DNA of 5,767 bases from Peptostreptococcus sp. GTDB taxonomy: Bacteria; Bacillota; Clostridia; Peptostreptococcales; Peptostreptococcaceae. Shown piece by piece: positions 1-5,605 of the stretch (positions are counted from its first letter, which is position 1; each line of letters opens with the position of its first letter). The notes beneath the pieces are model-generated. The model did no database searches and was not told where the DNA came from. It was given only the letters and a program-made list of their open reading frames with translations. Location of the stretch: positions 1 to 5,767 of the forward strand of contig JAHHSS010000091.1 of the NCBI GenBank assembly GCA_020025095.1. The letters are read 5' to 3'. The position numbers were made by a program, and so were the translations under genes.

Positions 1-91
1 CCGCACATATAATAGCTCTGTGAGTTATGCTTTTTGATGGAGGTATTCTAAGTTTTCCCCTGAGCTTCGATGGGTAAATTTTCAAATTCAT
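1..91 (-). CDS. aroA: 3-phosphoshikimate 1-carboxyvinyltransferase (EPSP synthase), N-terminal 30 codons only
   Basis: EPSP synthase transfers the enolpyruvyl group of PEP to shikimate 3-phosphate, the sixth step of the shikimate pathway, in the cytoplasm. Only the start is in the window: an ATG at 91-89 opens a reading frame that continues off the left edge without a stop. The visible peptide contains PPSKSITHRAIICA, the conserved N-terminal EPSP synthase signature. Its Lys and Ser-Ile-Thr-His-Arg stretch lines the substrate site (PSKS-x-x-x-R in the family). A strong Shine-Dalgarno sequence (99-105) lies 7 bases upstream, which fixes the start. The gene follows aroB on the same strand after 144 bases that hold a hairpin and a possible promoter, so it may be transcribed separately or by read-through. 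The identification is firm despite the short fragment, because the motif and the aroB neighbour agree. Nothing can be said about glyphosate class or completeness. Confidence 0.92.
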   Translation of the reverse strand, partial: MNLKIYPSKLRGKLRIPPSKSITHRAIICA

Positions 92-98
92 AATTAAG

Positions 99-105
99 CT
101 CCTTT
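99..105 (-). promoter_or_regulatory. Ribosome binding site of aroA
   Basis: On the minus strand this reads AAAGGAG, followed by 7 bases and then ATG at 91-89. The match and spacing are near ideal and support the truncated aroA frame as a real gene start. Confidence 0.85.
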
Positions 106-139
106 CCATATTATAAAAAATAAGAATTTATTTATTCCA

Positions 140-167
140 AATATATTATCTATTCAATATTTATCAA
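140..167 (-). promoter_or_regulatory. Candidate sigma-A promoter for aroA
   Basis: The minus strand carries TTGATA (162-167) and TATATT (140-145) separated by 16 bases. It lies just downstream of the aroB hairpin and would give a 5' leader of about 40 bases before aroA. The position is sensible, but the DNA is so AT-rich that such matches arise by chance. Confidence is low. Confidence 0.35.
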
Positions 168-175
168 GTATTTTT

Positions 176-210
176 AATAAAAATATAGCAGTATATAAAA
201 TATACTGCTA
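176..210 (-). terminator. Hairpin terminator-like element after aroB
   Basis: A perfect inverted repeat (TAGCAGTATA at 186-195, TATACTGCTA at 201-210) is extendable to an 11-bp stem with a 3-base loop. It begins 25 bases after the aroB stop. Read on the minus strand, the stem is followed by TATTTTTATT, a T-rich tract. The plus-strand flank has no such tract, so the orientation fits termination of aroB transcripts. The stem has only three G-C pairs, so it may be a leaky terminator that lets some transcripts reach aroA. Confidence 0.6.
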
Positions 211-235
211 GTTAATTATAATATATTTTCAATTA

Positions 236-1297
236 TTACTCAAAAAATTCTATCTCTTTATCTAATATAGTAGCTTGTCCAACTTGCTCAACAACTACTA
301 CTTTTATCTTTTCTCCAAATTTCTTTTTATCATTTTTTATATACTTTATAAGTTCTTTATTTGAAACATCATCCTTATTTGCCAATCCAAACCTCTTCAA
401 AATATTTCTTATCTCTTTTACAGTTTTTTCTTCTATCAGTTCCTTCTTAAAAGCTATTTCTGAAATTCTTAACATGCCCATTGCAACTGCTTCACCATGA
501 AGATATTTTCTAAATTTGTAATAACTTTCTATTGCATGCCCAATAGTATGACCAAAATTTAATATCATTCTCTCACCCTTATCAAACTGATCATTTTCCA
601 CTATTTTCTTTTTTATACTGCAGCATCTATATATTATTTCATCTAGTTTCTCAAATAATTGATTTTTACTTTCAATCTCCATTAATAAATCATACATTTT
701 CCTATCTTTTATTAACGCATACTTTATAACTTCAGCCATACCACTTGTTAATTCTCTTGTATTTAAGGATTTTAATACTGAGCTATCTATTAATACTAAA
801 AAAGGATTATAAAAACTACCTACAAGATTTTTCCCTTGAGAAATATCTATTGCAGTTTTACCACCAACGCTACTGTCTACCTGTGCTAAAAGTGTAGTCG
901 GAATCTGTATGTACTCTATTCCCCTCAAATATGTAGATGCAGCAAATCCTGCTAAATCTCCAACAACTCCACCTCCAAGAGCTATTATCATATCTGATCT
1001 TGTCATTGAAAAATCCGACATTTCAGAGTAAATACCTGCCAGTGTAAGTATATTTTTAGAAGTTTCACCTGGAGATATAACATATTTTTTTATTTCGTAT
1101 TCGTTTTCCTTAAGACTTTCTTCTACTGTATTGCTATATATATCATCTACTCTTTCATCTGTGATTATAAACATTTTCTTTACTGATATAGCTTTTTCTT
1201 TTAGCCTATTTGATATATACTCACCTACAGATGAAAGTAACCCACTTTCTATTACAATATCATACTCTGAAAGTTTCGAATTTACATTTAATATCAT
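236..1297 (-). CDS. aroB: 3-dehydroquinate synthase
   Basis: AroB is a cytoplasmic NAD- and divalent-metal-dependent enzyme. It cyclises DAHP to 3-dehydroquinate, the second step of the shikimate pathway. The 353-residue length is typical of the family. Visible landmarks in order are PGETSKN (76-82), the glycine-rich NAD-binding stretch GGGVVGDLAGF (108-118), PTTLLAQVDSSVGGKTAID (133-151), GMAEVIKY (186-193) and NFGHTIGHAIE (247-257), then LHGEAVAMGM (266-275). By family analogy the metal ligands are Glu189, His250 and His267, and all are present. The ATG start has AAAGGTGG (1307-1314) 9 bases upstream. The gene is followed by a terminator-like hairpin and then aroA, so the two probably belong to one aromatic biosynthesis cluster. 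Promoter-like sequences lie in the 260 bases upstream. No frameshift or missing residue is seen. Confidence 0.97.
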   Translation of the reverse strand: MILNVNSKLSEYDIVIESGLLSSVGEYISNRLKEKAISVKKMFIITDERVDDIYSNTVEESLKENEYEIKKYVISPGETSKNILTLAGIYSEMSDFSMTRSDMIIALGGGVVGDLAGFAASTYLRGIEYIQIPTTLLAQVDSSVGGKTAIDISQGKNLVGSFYNPFLVLIDSSVLKSLNTRELTSGMAEVIKYALIKDRKMYDLLMEIESKNQLFEKLDEIIYRCCSIKKKIVENDQFDKGERMILNFGHTIGHAIESYYKFRKYLHGEAVAMGMLRISEIAFKKELIEEKTVKEIRNILKRFGLANKDDVSNKELIKYIKNDKKKFGEKIKVVVVEQVGQATILDKEIEFFE

Positions 1298-1451
1298 TTT
1301 TTTCTTCCACCTTTGCTATTTAGATTATAAATTAATAAAAATTCAAATTTTTTCACATAATTTAAAGCTAGATACGTCTATATAATTGTATTAAAATCAA
1401 ACTTATATGTTATTTATTATACTAAGCTAAGTATATTTTAATATATTTATA

Positions 1452-1466
1452 TAGCTTTTAAAGCTA
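1452..1466. repeat. 15-base palindrome in the aroB upstream region
   Basis: TAGCTTT (1452-1458) and AAAGCTA (1460-1466) are perfect inverted arms around one central base. The ten bases TTTAAAGCTA recur exactly at 1361-1370 in the same gap. If the promoter at 1470-1498 is used, transcription would start inside the palindrome, a position typical of a repressor operator. This is inference from position only. AT-rich palindromes this short can be chance. Confidence 0.35.
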
Positions 1467-1469
1467 ATT

Positions 1470-1498
1470 ACTATATTTATCTCTTGAGTAATAATCAA
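1470..1498 (-). promoter_or_regulatory. Candidate promoter for aroB
   Basis: The minus strand has TTGATT (1493-1498), 17 bases, then TATAGT (1470-1475), close to the sigma-A consensus with ideal spacing. The start would fall near 1463, giving a leader of about 165 bases. Competing candidates in the same gap are TTGACA (1535-1540) with TAAACT (1512-1517) at 17-base spacing, and an isolated perfect TATAAT (1416-1421) without a good -35. I cannot choose among them from sequence alone. Confidence 0.4.
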
Positions 1499-1528
1499 AT
1501 CTACTAAATTTAGTTTAAAACCTCTTGT

Positions 1529-1558
1529 ATTATTTGTCAATAATATTTGACAAATAAT
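1529..1558. repeat. 12-bp perfect inverted repeat between ogt and aroB
   Basis: ATTATTTGTCAA (1529-1540) and TTGACAAATAAT (1547-1558) form a perfect 12-bp stem with a 6-base loop, beginning one base after the ogt stop codon. It is placed like a terminator of ogt, but the minus-strand flank reads ACAAGAGGTTTT rather than a run of T, so intrinsic termination would be poor. The arm nearest aroB contains a perfect TTGACA on the minus strand that could act as a -35 box. An operator overlapping an aroB promoter is therefore an alternative. Confidence 0.55.
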
Positions 1559-1559
1559 T

Positions 1560-2030
1560 TCAATAATTCCGATTATTTATTTCCAAATCAATGAGCTTTT
1601 TCTTTATTTCTAATCCCCCAGCATATCCAGTAAGCTTTCCATTTGAAGCTATAACTCTATGACATGGGATTACTATTACAATTGGATTTTTATTATTTGC
1701 CATACCAACGGCTCTTGCTGCTTTTTTATTTCCTATTCTTTCTGCAATATCCCCATATGATACGCAAATACCATAATCAATTTTTAAAAGCTCTTTCCAA
1801 ACTTTTTTTTGAAATTCTGTACCACAAAGATTAATTTCAAAATCGAATTTTCTTCGTTTTCCACTAAAGTATTCTTCTAATTGTCTTTTTGCCTCCTTTA
1901 TAGCCTCACTTTCATATAAATTAGCCTCTACATCTCTTAAATTCTTAAAAAATATATCTGTTATTTGACCTCCCTTCTCCGCAATACCTATTTCTCCTAT
2001 TAAAAATGAATAAAAATATCTATTCTTCAT
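1560..2030 (-). CDS. ogt: Methylated-DNA--[protein]-cysteine S-methyltransferase
   Basis: This suicide DNA-repair protein transfers the alkyl group of O6-alkylguanine (and O4-alkylthymine) to its own cysteine. Counting from the ATG at 2030-2028 it has 156 residues, usual for the short Ogt type without an Ada regulatory domain. The acceptor cysteine is Cys123 in PCHRV (122-126). Family-aligned partners are all present at the expected spacing: Tyr92 in VSYGD, the arginine finger Arg106 in AARAVG, the hinge Asn115 before Pro116, and Glu150. The N-terminal half is the poorly conserved alpha/beta domain. An in-frame TTG at 2036-2034 is an unlikely start, because it lies only one base from the Shine-Dalgarno; the ATG has 7-base spacing. 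The gene lies 68 bases after the DUF1648 gene on the same strand and may share its transcript. Ogt or MGMT would be equally fair names. Confidence 0.95.
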   Translation of the reverse strand: MKNRYFYSFLIGEIGIAEKGGQITDIFFKNLRDVEANLYESEAIKEAKRQLEEYFSGKRRKFDFEINLCGTEFQKKVWKELLKIDYGICVSYGDIAERIGNKKAARAVGMANNKNPIVIVIPCHRVIASNGKLTGYAGGLEIKKKLIDLEINNRNY

Positions 2031-2037
2031 AATCAAT

Positions 2038-2042
2038 CTCCT
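2038..2042 (-). promoter_or_regulatory. Ribosome binding site that sets the ogt start
   Basis: The minus strand reads AGGAG here, 7 bases before ATG (2030-2028). The upstream in-frame TTG (2036-2034) would be only one base away, so the ATG is the real start. Confidence 0.8.
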
Positions 2043-2056
2043 ATTTAAAATAATAC

Positions 2057-2068
2057 ATAACTAGTTAT
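2057..2068. repeat. 12-base perfect palindrome upstream of ogt
   Basis: ATAACTAGTTAT is a perfect 12-base palindrome in the 68-base gap between the DUF1648 gene and ogt, about 27 bases before the ogt ATG. It could be an operator half-site pair or chance in AT-rich DNA. As RNA it is too compact to form a stable hairpin, and no T-run follows on either strand, so I do not call it a terminator. Confidence 0.3.
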
Positions 2069-2098
2069 ATATTATTTTTCCCAATAAATTTTAACCAC

Positions 2099-2734
2099 TT
2101 ATGAATGTGTAATTGAATATTTTAAAACTAATATAATAGAAATCATAGTTGAAATTATTATTATAGCTATATTTATTAATGGTTTTGCTATAAGTATGCA
2201 AGAAAGCGTTATTATTAATCCTGTAATTATAAATATCTTTCCAGAGAATTTTCTTATTTTAATTTCCTTATACTTATCTTTACTAGTATTTTTTTGAGCT
2301 TTGCATTTTAATATAATAAAACCTATACCTATATATATTAAGCCTACTATAGATATCATCAGACAATCTATTCTAATAGCTTTACTATTTAGATCAGTAA
2401 TATTGTTATATGAAGTATAAACTGTGCAACAGTTTAATAGATTAAATACTATCAATATTAGTATATTAATTAAATCTATAAATTCTTCTTCTCCATTGTA
2501 AGTATCACTTTTTTTAACAAAGTGTAATATTATTTTTATAAAAACAGTGAATGCAATCATGTATATTGGCAATATAAATATATTATTACGACTTCCATAA
2601 GAATCAACTTTTCCGTGTATATCATAATGGATTGGAATAATCTTCGGCATTTTTTCTAAATATATTATACATATTAAAAACGCCAGTAATATTAATGAAA
2701 ATATTGCAGCTTTTCTAATTTTTCTTCTATTCAT
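2099..2734 (-). CDS. DUF1648 (SdpI-like) six-helix membrane protein
   Basis: The product is a 211-residue integral membrane protein of unproven function. After a basic N-terminus (MNRRKIRK), hydrophobic segments lie at about 8-26, 51-73, 86-105, 122-142, 165-183 and 187-205, giving six predicted helices. Between the first two, MPKIIPIHYDIHGKVDSYG (29-47) is the conserved DUF1648 loop (P-x-x-x-HYD/N-x-x-G-x-x-D). This domain is shared with Bacillus subtilis SdpI, the immunity protein and signal-transducing partner for the SdpC toxin. The length and helix number match SdpI, but I do not see the C-terminal SdpI signature (a G-R-T-P-W type motif before helix five). Its place is taken by a lysine-rich stretch, KNTSKDKYKEIKIRK. 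Immunity or envelope stress are only guesses. The start is ATG with AGAGG (2741-2745) 6 bases upstream. No toxin gene is adjacent. It lies after the ecf terminator and ahead of ogt. Confidence 0.8.
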   Translation of the reverse strand: MNRRKIRKAAIFSLILLAFLICIIYLEKMPKIIPIHYDIHGKVDSYGSRNNIFILPIYMIAFTVFIKIILHFVKKSDTYNGEEEFIDLINILILIVFNLLNCCTVYTSYNNITDLNSKAIRIDCLMISIVGLIYIGIGFIILKCKAQKNTSKDKYKEIKIRKFSGKIFIITGLIITLSCILIAKPLINIAIIIISTMISIILVLKYSITHS

Positions 2735-2825
2735 GTTGAACCTCTTTAATCCTCATACTAATTAAGCTTATTTTTCTGAAATATTTATGTGCTTACACTT
2801 CATAAAAAATTTTATTTAATAATTA

Positions 2826-2849
2826 GGAATCCCTCTTTTGAGAGATTCC
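2826..2849 (-). terminator. Terminator of the ecfA1-ecfA2-ecfT operon
   Basis: GGAATCCCTC (2826-2835) and GAGAGATTCC (2840-2849) form a 10-bp stem with a 4-base loop, 15 bases after the ecfT stop. The single mismatch becomes a G-U wobble only in minus-strand RNA, which favours a role for the ecf transcript. The minus-strand tail (TAATTATT, later ATTTTTT) is only moderately T-rich. The plus-strand side has ATTTTAATT, so weak bidirectional activity is possible. Confidence 0.65.
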
Positions 2850-2864
2850 ATTTTAATTATTACT

Positions 2865-3674
2865 TTATATTATTTTTATAAATCTACTAACTATTATAAA
2901 TATAAGAAAAACTAAAACTATAAAATCCGCTACATAATCAGGTTTTTCTAGTTTACTTTGTTTCATCTTGCTTCTATTTTCTCCACCTCTATAGCATCTA
3001 GCTTCCATAGCCATTGCAAGCTCATCAGCTCGTCTAAATGCACTTACAAATAGAGGAATCAAAAGGGGCACCATATTCTTCGCTCTACTGACTATATTTG
3101 TACTTTCAAAATCTGCACCTCGTGACATTTGAGCCTTCATTATTTTATCTGTTTCATCTAAAAGTGTTGGGATAAATCTCAATGCAATAGTCATCATCAT
3201 TGCAAGTTCATGTGCTGGAAAACCAATTTTTTTAAATGGTGAACAGGCAGTTTCTATACCATCTGTAAGGTCTATAGGTGATGTAGTCAAAGTAAGTATT
3301 GACGTACCAAATACAAGAAGTACAAGTCTTATAGCCATAAAAAACGCTGTTCTAAGTCCTTGTTCATATATTTTTAAAAAATAGAACTGCCATAAAACTT
3401 CTCCACCTTTTATAAAAAATATATTTATTATAAATGTAAACAATATAATCCACCTAAGAGGTTTAATTCCTTTTAAAACATATTTAAGCGGAATATTTGA
3501 TATTTTAGTAACTATAAGAAGCACAGCAATAATAATAGCATATGGCCAAAACTGATTAACTAAAAATATAGAAATCATAAAAATTAGTGTTGCCAATAAC
3601 TTTGTTCTAGCATCTAATGAGTGTACTATTGATTTTGTAGGATAAAACTGTCCAAGGGTAATATCTTTAAGCAT
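2865..3674 (-). CDS. ecfT: Energy-coupling factor transporter transmembrane protein EcfT
   Basis: EcfT is the membrane scaffold that links the EcfA1/EcfA2 ATPases to interchangeable S components for vitamins or transition metals. The 269-residue length is typical. The conserved N-terminal DARTKLL (21-27) precedes a cluster of hydrophobic helices (about 25-57, 73-90, 108-130). The cytoplasmic coupling region follows (about 150-235), with the two short motifs that contact the ATPases: Ser-Arg-Gly at 184-186 (AQMSRGADF) and Ala-Arg-Cys at 225-227 (AMEARCYRGG). The usual form is Ala-Arg-Gly in both, so each has one conservative change while the arginine is kept. A final helix spans about 247-265. 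The ATG overlaps the ecfA2 stop by 8 bases, with AGGGGTG (3682-3688) 7 bases upstream, indicating translational coupling. CbiQ-family cobalt transporters are the alternative reading, but the A1-A2-T layout and lack of cbiM/N favour the shared vitamin module. Confidence 0.95.
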   Translation of the reverse strand: MLKDITLGQFYPTKSIVHSLDARTKLLATLIFMISIFLVNQFWPYAIIIAVLLIVTKISNIPLKYVLKGIKPLRWIILFTFIINIFFIKGGEVLWQFYFLKIYEQGLRTAFFMAIRLVLLVFGTSILTLTTSPIDLTDGIETACSPFKKIGFPAHELAMMMTIALRFIPTLLDETDKIMKAQMSRGADFESTNIVSRAKNMVPLLIPLFVSAFRRADELAMAMEARCYRGGENRSKMKQSKLEKPDYVADFIVLVFLIFIIVSRFIKII

Positions 3675-4569
3675 TTTTATTCACCCCTCTTTCAAATTTA
3701 TCTATAAAATCTTTTTCTTTTATGCACCTTATTATTTCATTTTTTATTTCAGAAATATTTATTACATCTGTTCTTACATTATATCCCGCTTCTTTTTTGA
3801 GTTTCAATGCAAGTTCAAGAACTTGAGGGATATCAAGCCCCATACCTTTCAACTTCTGTGCATTATCTCTGAATATTTCTCTTGGAGAGCCCATCATTTC
3901 TAGTCTACCTTTATTCATTACCATGAGCGTATTCACTAACTTAGCCATATCGTCCATACTATGTGATGAAAGTATTACTGTCATATTACCGTTTTCATGA
4001 AGTGATTTTATCAGATTGAATATTTCATCTCTCCCTCCTGGGTCAAGACCGGCTGTTGGTTCATCTAAAATTAAAAGTTCTGGATGCATAGCTATTACCC
4101 CAGCTATAGCTACTCTTCTTTTTTGACCTCCCGAAAGATCAAATGGCGATTTTTCAGCAAACTTGTCATAATCAAGACCTACATCTTCCATAGCATCTCT
4201 TACCCTTTTTTCTATTTCTTCTTGACTAAGACCTAAATTAGATGGCCCAAAAGCAATATCTTTTGCAACTGTTTCTTCAAATAACTGATATTCAGGATAT
4301 TGAAAAACTATTCCCACTCTTTTTCTTATTTCGGTAAGATTCTGCTCTTTATCCGTTATATCAAAATCATTTATATATATTTTTCCTGAATGTGGTTTCA
4401 TAATTCCGTTTAAATGTTGTATCAAAGTAGATTTTCCAGAACCCGTATGTCCTATAAGTCCTACAAAATCTCCATCCTTCACTTCAAAAGAAATATCATC
4501 TAAGGCCTTCTGTGCAAATGGAAGCCCTTCATTATATATATATGTTAAGTTTTCTACCTTAATTGACAT
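3667..4569 (-). CDS. ecfA2: Energy-coupling factor transporter ATPase EcfA2
   Basis: EcfA2 is a cytoplasmic ABC ATPase that pairs with EcfA1 to drive toppling of S components in ECF transporters. In its 300 residues the motifs appear in order: Walker A GHTGSGKST (40-48), Q-loop Gln90 followed by YPEYQLFE, signature LSGGQKRR (145-152), Walker B LLILDEP with catalytic Glu170, D-loop AGLDP (173-177) and switch His203. The GHTGSGKST and DEPTAGLDP variants are those typical of EcfA2 rather than EcfA1. The C-terminal 70 residues form the usual ECF-specific extension (KGMGLDIPQ and beyond). The ATG start overlaps the end of ecfA1 by 16 bases, and its GGTGGG ribosome site (4576-4581) lies inside the ecfA1 coding sequence. 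It also overlaps ecfT by 8 bases. All catalytic residues are intact. Confidence 0.96.
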   Translation of the reverse strand: MSIKVENLTYIYNEGLPFAQKALDDISFEVKDGDFVGLIGHTGSGKSTLIQHLNGIMKPHSGKIYINDFDITDKEQNLTEIRKRVGIVFQYPEYQLFEETVAKDIAFGPSNLGLSQEEIEKRVRDAMEDVGLDYDKFAEKSPFDLSGGQKRRVAIAGVIAMHPELLILDEPTAGLDPGGRDEIFNLIKSLHENGNMTVILSSHSMDDMAKLVNTLMVMNKGRLEMMGSPREIFRDNAQKLKGMGLDIPQVLELALKLKKEAGYNVRTDVINISEIKNEIIRCIKEKDFIDKFERGVNKNA

Positions 4570-5390
4570 AGCTCACCCACCATTTCATCCACAGTCAAAA
4601 CATCCTGTTTAATATTTATACCTTCTTCGACTAGAAGGTGCGATAATTCTGTCATATATGGAACATCAAGCCCTATTCTTTTCAATTCCTCTACATGATT
4701 GAATACTTCTCTCGGTTTTCCTTCAAGCACCTTTTTCCCCTTTTCCATCACTACTACTCTATCTGCTTCAACAGCCTCTTCCATAAAGTGTGTAATGTGA
4801 ATAATCGTAATGTTGTACTCTTTATTTAGCCTTTTTATTGTTTCCATAACTTCTGCTCTACCTGATGGATCAAGCATAGCAGTAGCCTCATCAAAAATTA
4901 TACAATCTGGTCTCATAGCGATAATACCTGCTATTGCTACCCTTTGCTTTTGCCCACCAGATAAAAGATGTGGTTGCCTTTCCCTCATTTCATACATATC
5001 TACACTTTTCAATGCGCTATCTACTCTTTTTCTTATTTCCGAAGCTTCTATTCCAAGATTTTCACATCCAAAAGCTACATCTTCTTCAACAATAGTTGCA
5101 ACAATTTGATTATCTGGATTTTGAAAAACCATACCAGCACTTTGTCTTATATTCCAAAGTTTTTCTTCATCTTTAGTGTTCATTCCATTTACTAATACTT
5201 CACCACTTGTTGGAATAAGTATAGCATTTAAATTCTTCGACAAGGTGGACTTACCAGAACCATTATGACCTATTATTGCTACAAACTCACCTTTTTTAAT
5301 GCTAAGATTAAAATTATCAACGGCTCGATAAGTTGAATCTTCAGTCACATACTCAAAAACCAAGTCCCTCACTTTAATAATATCTTCCAT
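4554..5390 (-). CDS. ecfA1: Energy-coupling factor transporter ATPase EcfA1
   Basis: EcfA1 is the first ABC ATPase of the shared ECF module; it forms a heterodimer with EcfA2 and docks on EcfT. Its 278 residues contain Walker A GHNGSGKST (41-49), Q-loop Gln90 with NPDNQIVATIVEED, signature LSGGQKQR (143-150), Walker B CIIFDEA with Glu168, D-loop AMLDP (171-175) and switch His201. GHNGSGKST and DEATAMLDP are the forms characteristic of EcfA1. The first gene of the operon, it is followed without a gap by ecfA2. The start is less clear than usual: ATG (5390-5388) matches the family N-terminus, but the only good Shine-Dalgarno (GGAGG, 5405-5409) is 14 bases away. An in-frame ATT (5399-5397) at 5-base spacing would add three residues. 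I keep ATG. Confidence 0.95.
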   Translation of the reverse strand: MEDIIKVRDLVFEYVTEDSTYRAVDNFNLSIKKGEFVAIIGHNGSGKSTLSKNLNAILIPTSGEVLVNGMNTKDEEKLWNIRQSAGMVFQNPDNQIVATIVEEDVAFGCENLGIEASEIRKRVDSALKSVDMYEMRERQPHLLSGGQKQRVAIAGIIAMRPDCIIFDEATAMLDPSGRAEVMETIKRLNKEYNITIIHITHFMEEAVEADRVVVMEKGKKVLEGKPREVFNHVEELKRIGLDVPYMTELSHLLVEEGINIKQDVLTVDEMVGELCQLR

Positions 5391-5404
5391 TAGTTTAATT
5401 TCTT

Positions 5405-5409
5405 CCTCC
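5405..5409 (-). promoter_or_regulatory. Ribosome binding site of ecfA1, unusually distant
   Basis: The minus strand reads CGGAGGAAG; the GGAGG core sits 14 bases before ATG, compared with 6 to 9 bases for the other genes in this window. It is 5 bases from an in-frame ATT codon (5399-5397). Either initiation is inefficient at the ATG or a rare ATT start is used. Confidence 0.6.
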
Positions 5410-5560
5410 GATTTTTATATTCTATATACACAAAATCTATATTATCCACTTTTAATAACAGCTGAATCAGTTACTTTTAAATGTCTAATATAGATACATT
5501 CTTAATTCGAATACTAGTAATAAAATCCAATATAGTTTTTTTATTATGTATTCTACACAT

Positions 5561-5599
5561 TTAGAAAATAAACAATGTATATGATATGGCAATAGCCAT
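5561..5599 (-). other. Possible 12-codon leader ORF (speculative)
   Basis: An ATG at the predicted transcript start (5599) opens MAIAISYTLFIF and closes with TAA at 5563-5561. It has no upstream ribosome site and would need leaderless initiation. Its AUG lies inside the 5' hairpin. It is recorded because of its exact coincidence with the predicted start, not because coding is shown. Confidence 0.12.
5586..5599 (-). other. Hairpin at the predicted 5' end of the ecf transcript
   Basis: ATGGC (5586-5590) and GCCAT (5595-5599) form a perfect 5-bp stem with three G-C pairs and a 4-base loop, the most GC-rich spot in the leader. Counting from the -10 box, the transcript would begin with A at 5599, the first base of the stem. 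A 5'-terminal hairpin can protect mRNA from 5'-end decay; that role here is inference. Confidence 0.4.
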
Positions 5600-5605
5600 G
5601 CCCTT

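Noticed and set aside
1131..1385. Plus-strand open frame of 84 codons
   Set aside because: It lies mostly antisense to the start of aroB, has no ribosome binding site and no recognisable protein features.
1298..1559. T-box or amino-acid riboswitch leader upstream of aroB
   Set aside because: No T-box consensus (AGGGTGGNACCGCG) is present and the gap is too AT-rich to form the expected stems.
2034..2036. TTG start two codons upstream of the ogt ATG
   Set aside because: It is only one base from the AGGAG ribosome site, too close for initiation; the ATG at 2030 has 7-base spacing.
2735..2825. Clear promoter for the DUF1648 gene
   Set aside because: Only a weak pair (TTCAGA, 17 bases, TATGAG on the minus strand) was found, below what I would list as a feature in DNA this AT-rich.
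4810..5109. Plus-strand open frame of 99 codons
   Set aside because: It is wholly antisense to the conserved core of ecfA1; its low-complexity Ser/Ile/Phe composition is that of a reversed coding strand.
4968..5195. Plus-strand open frame of 75 codons
   Set aside because: It is antisense to ecfA1 and overlaps the previous antisense frame; the conserved ATPase motifs on the minus strand show which one is real.
5391..5600. Riboswitch (for example FMN, TPP or cobalamin) in the ecfA1 leader
   Set aside because: No conserved riboswitch core could be found, and the leader has only short AT-rich hairpins.
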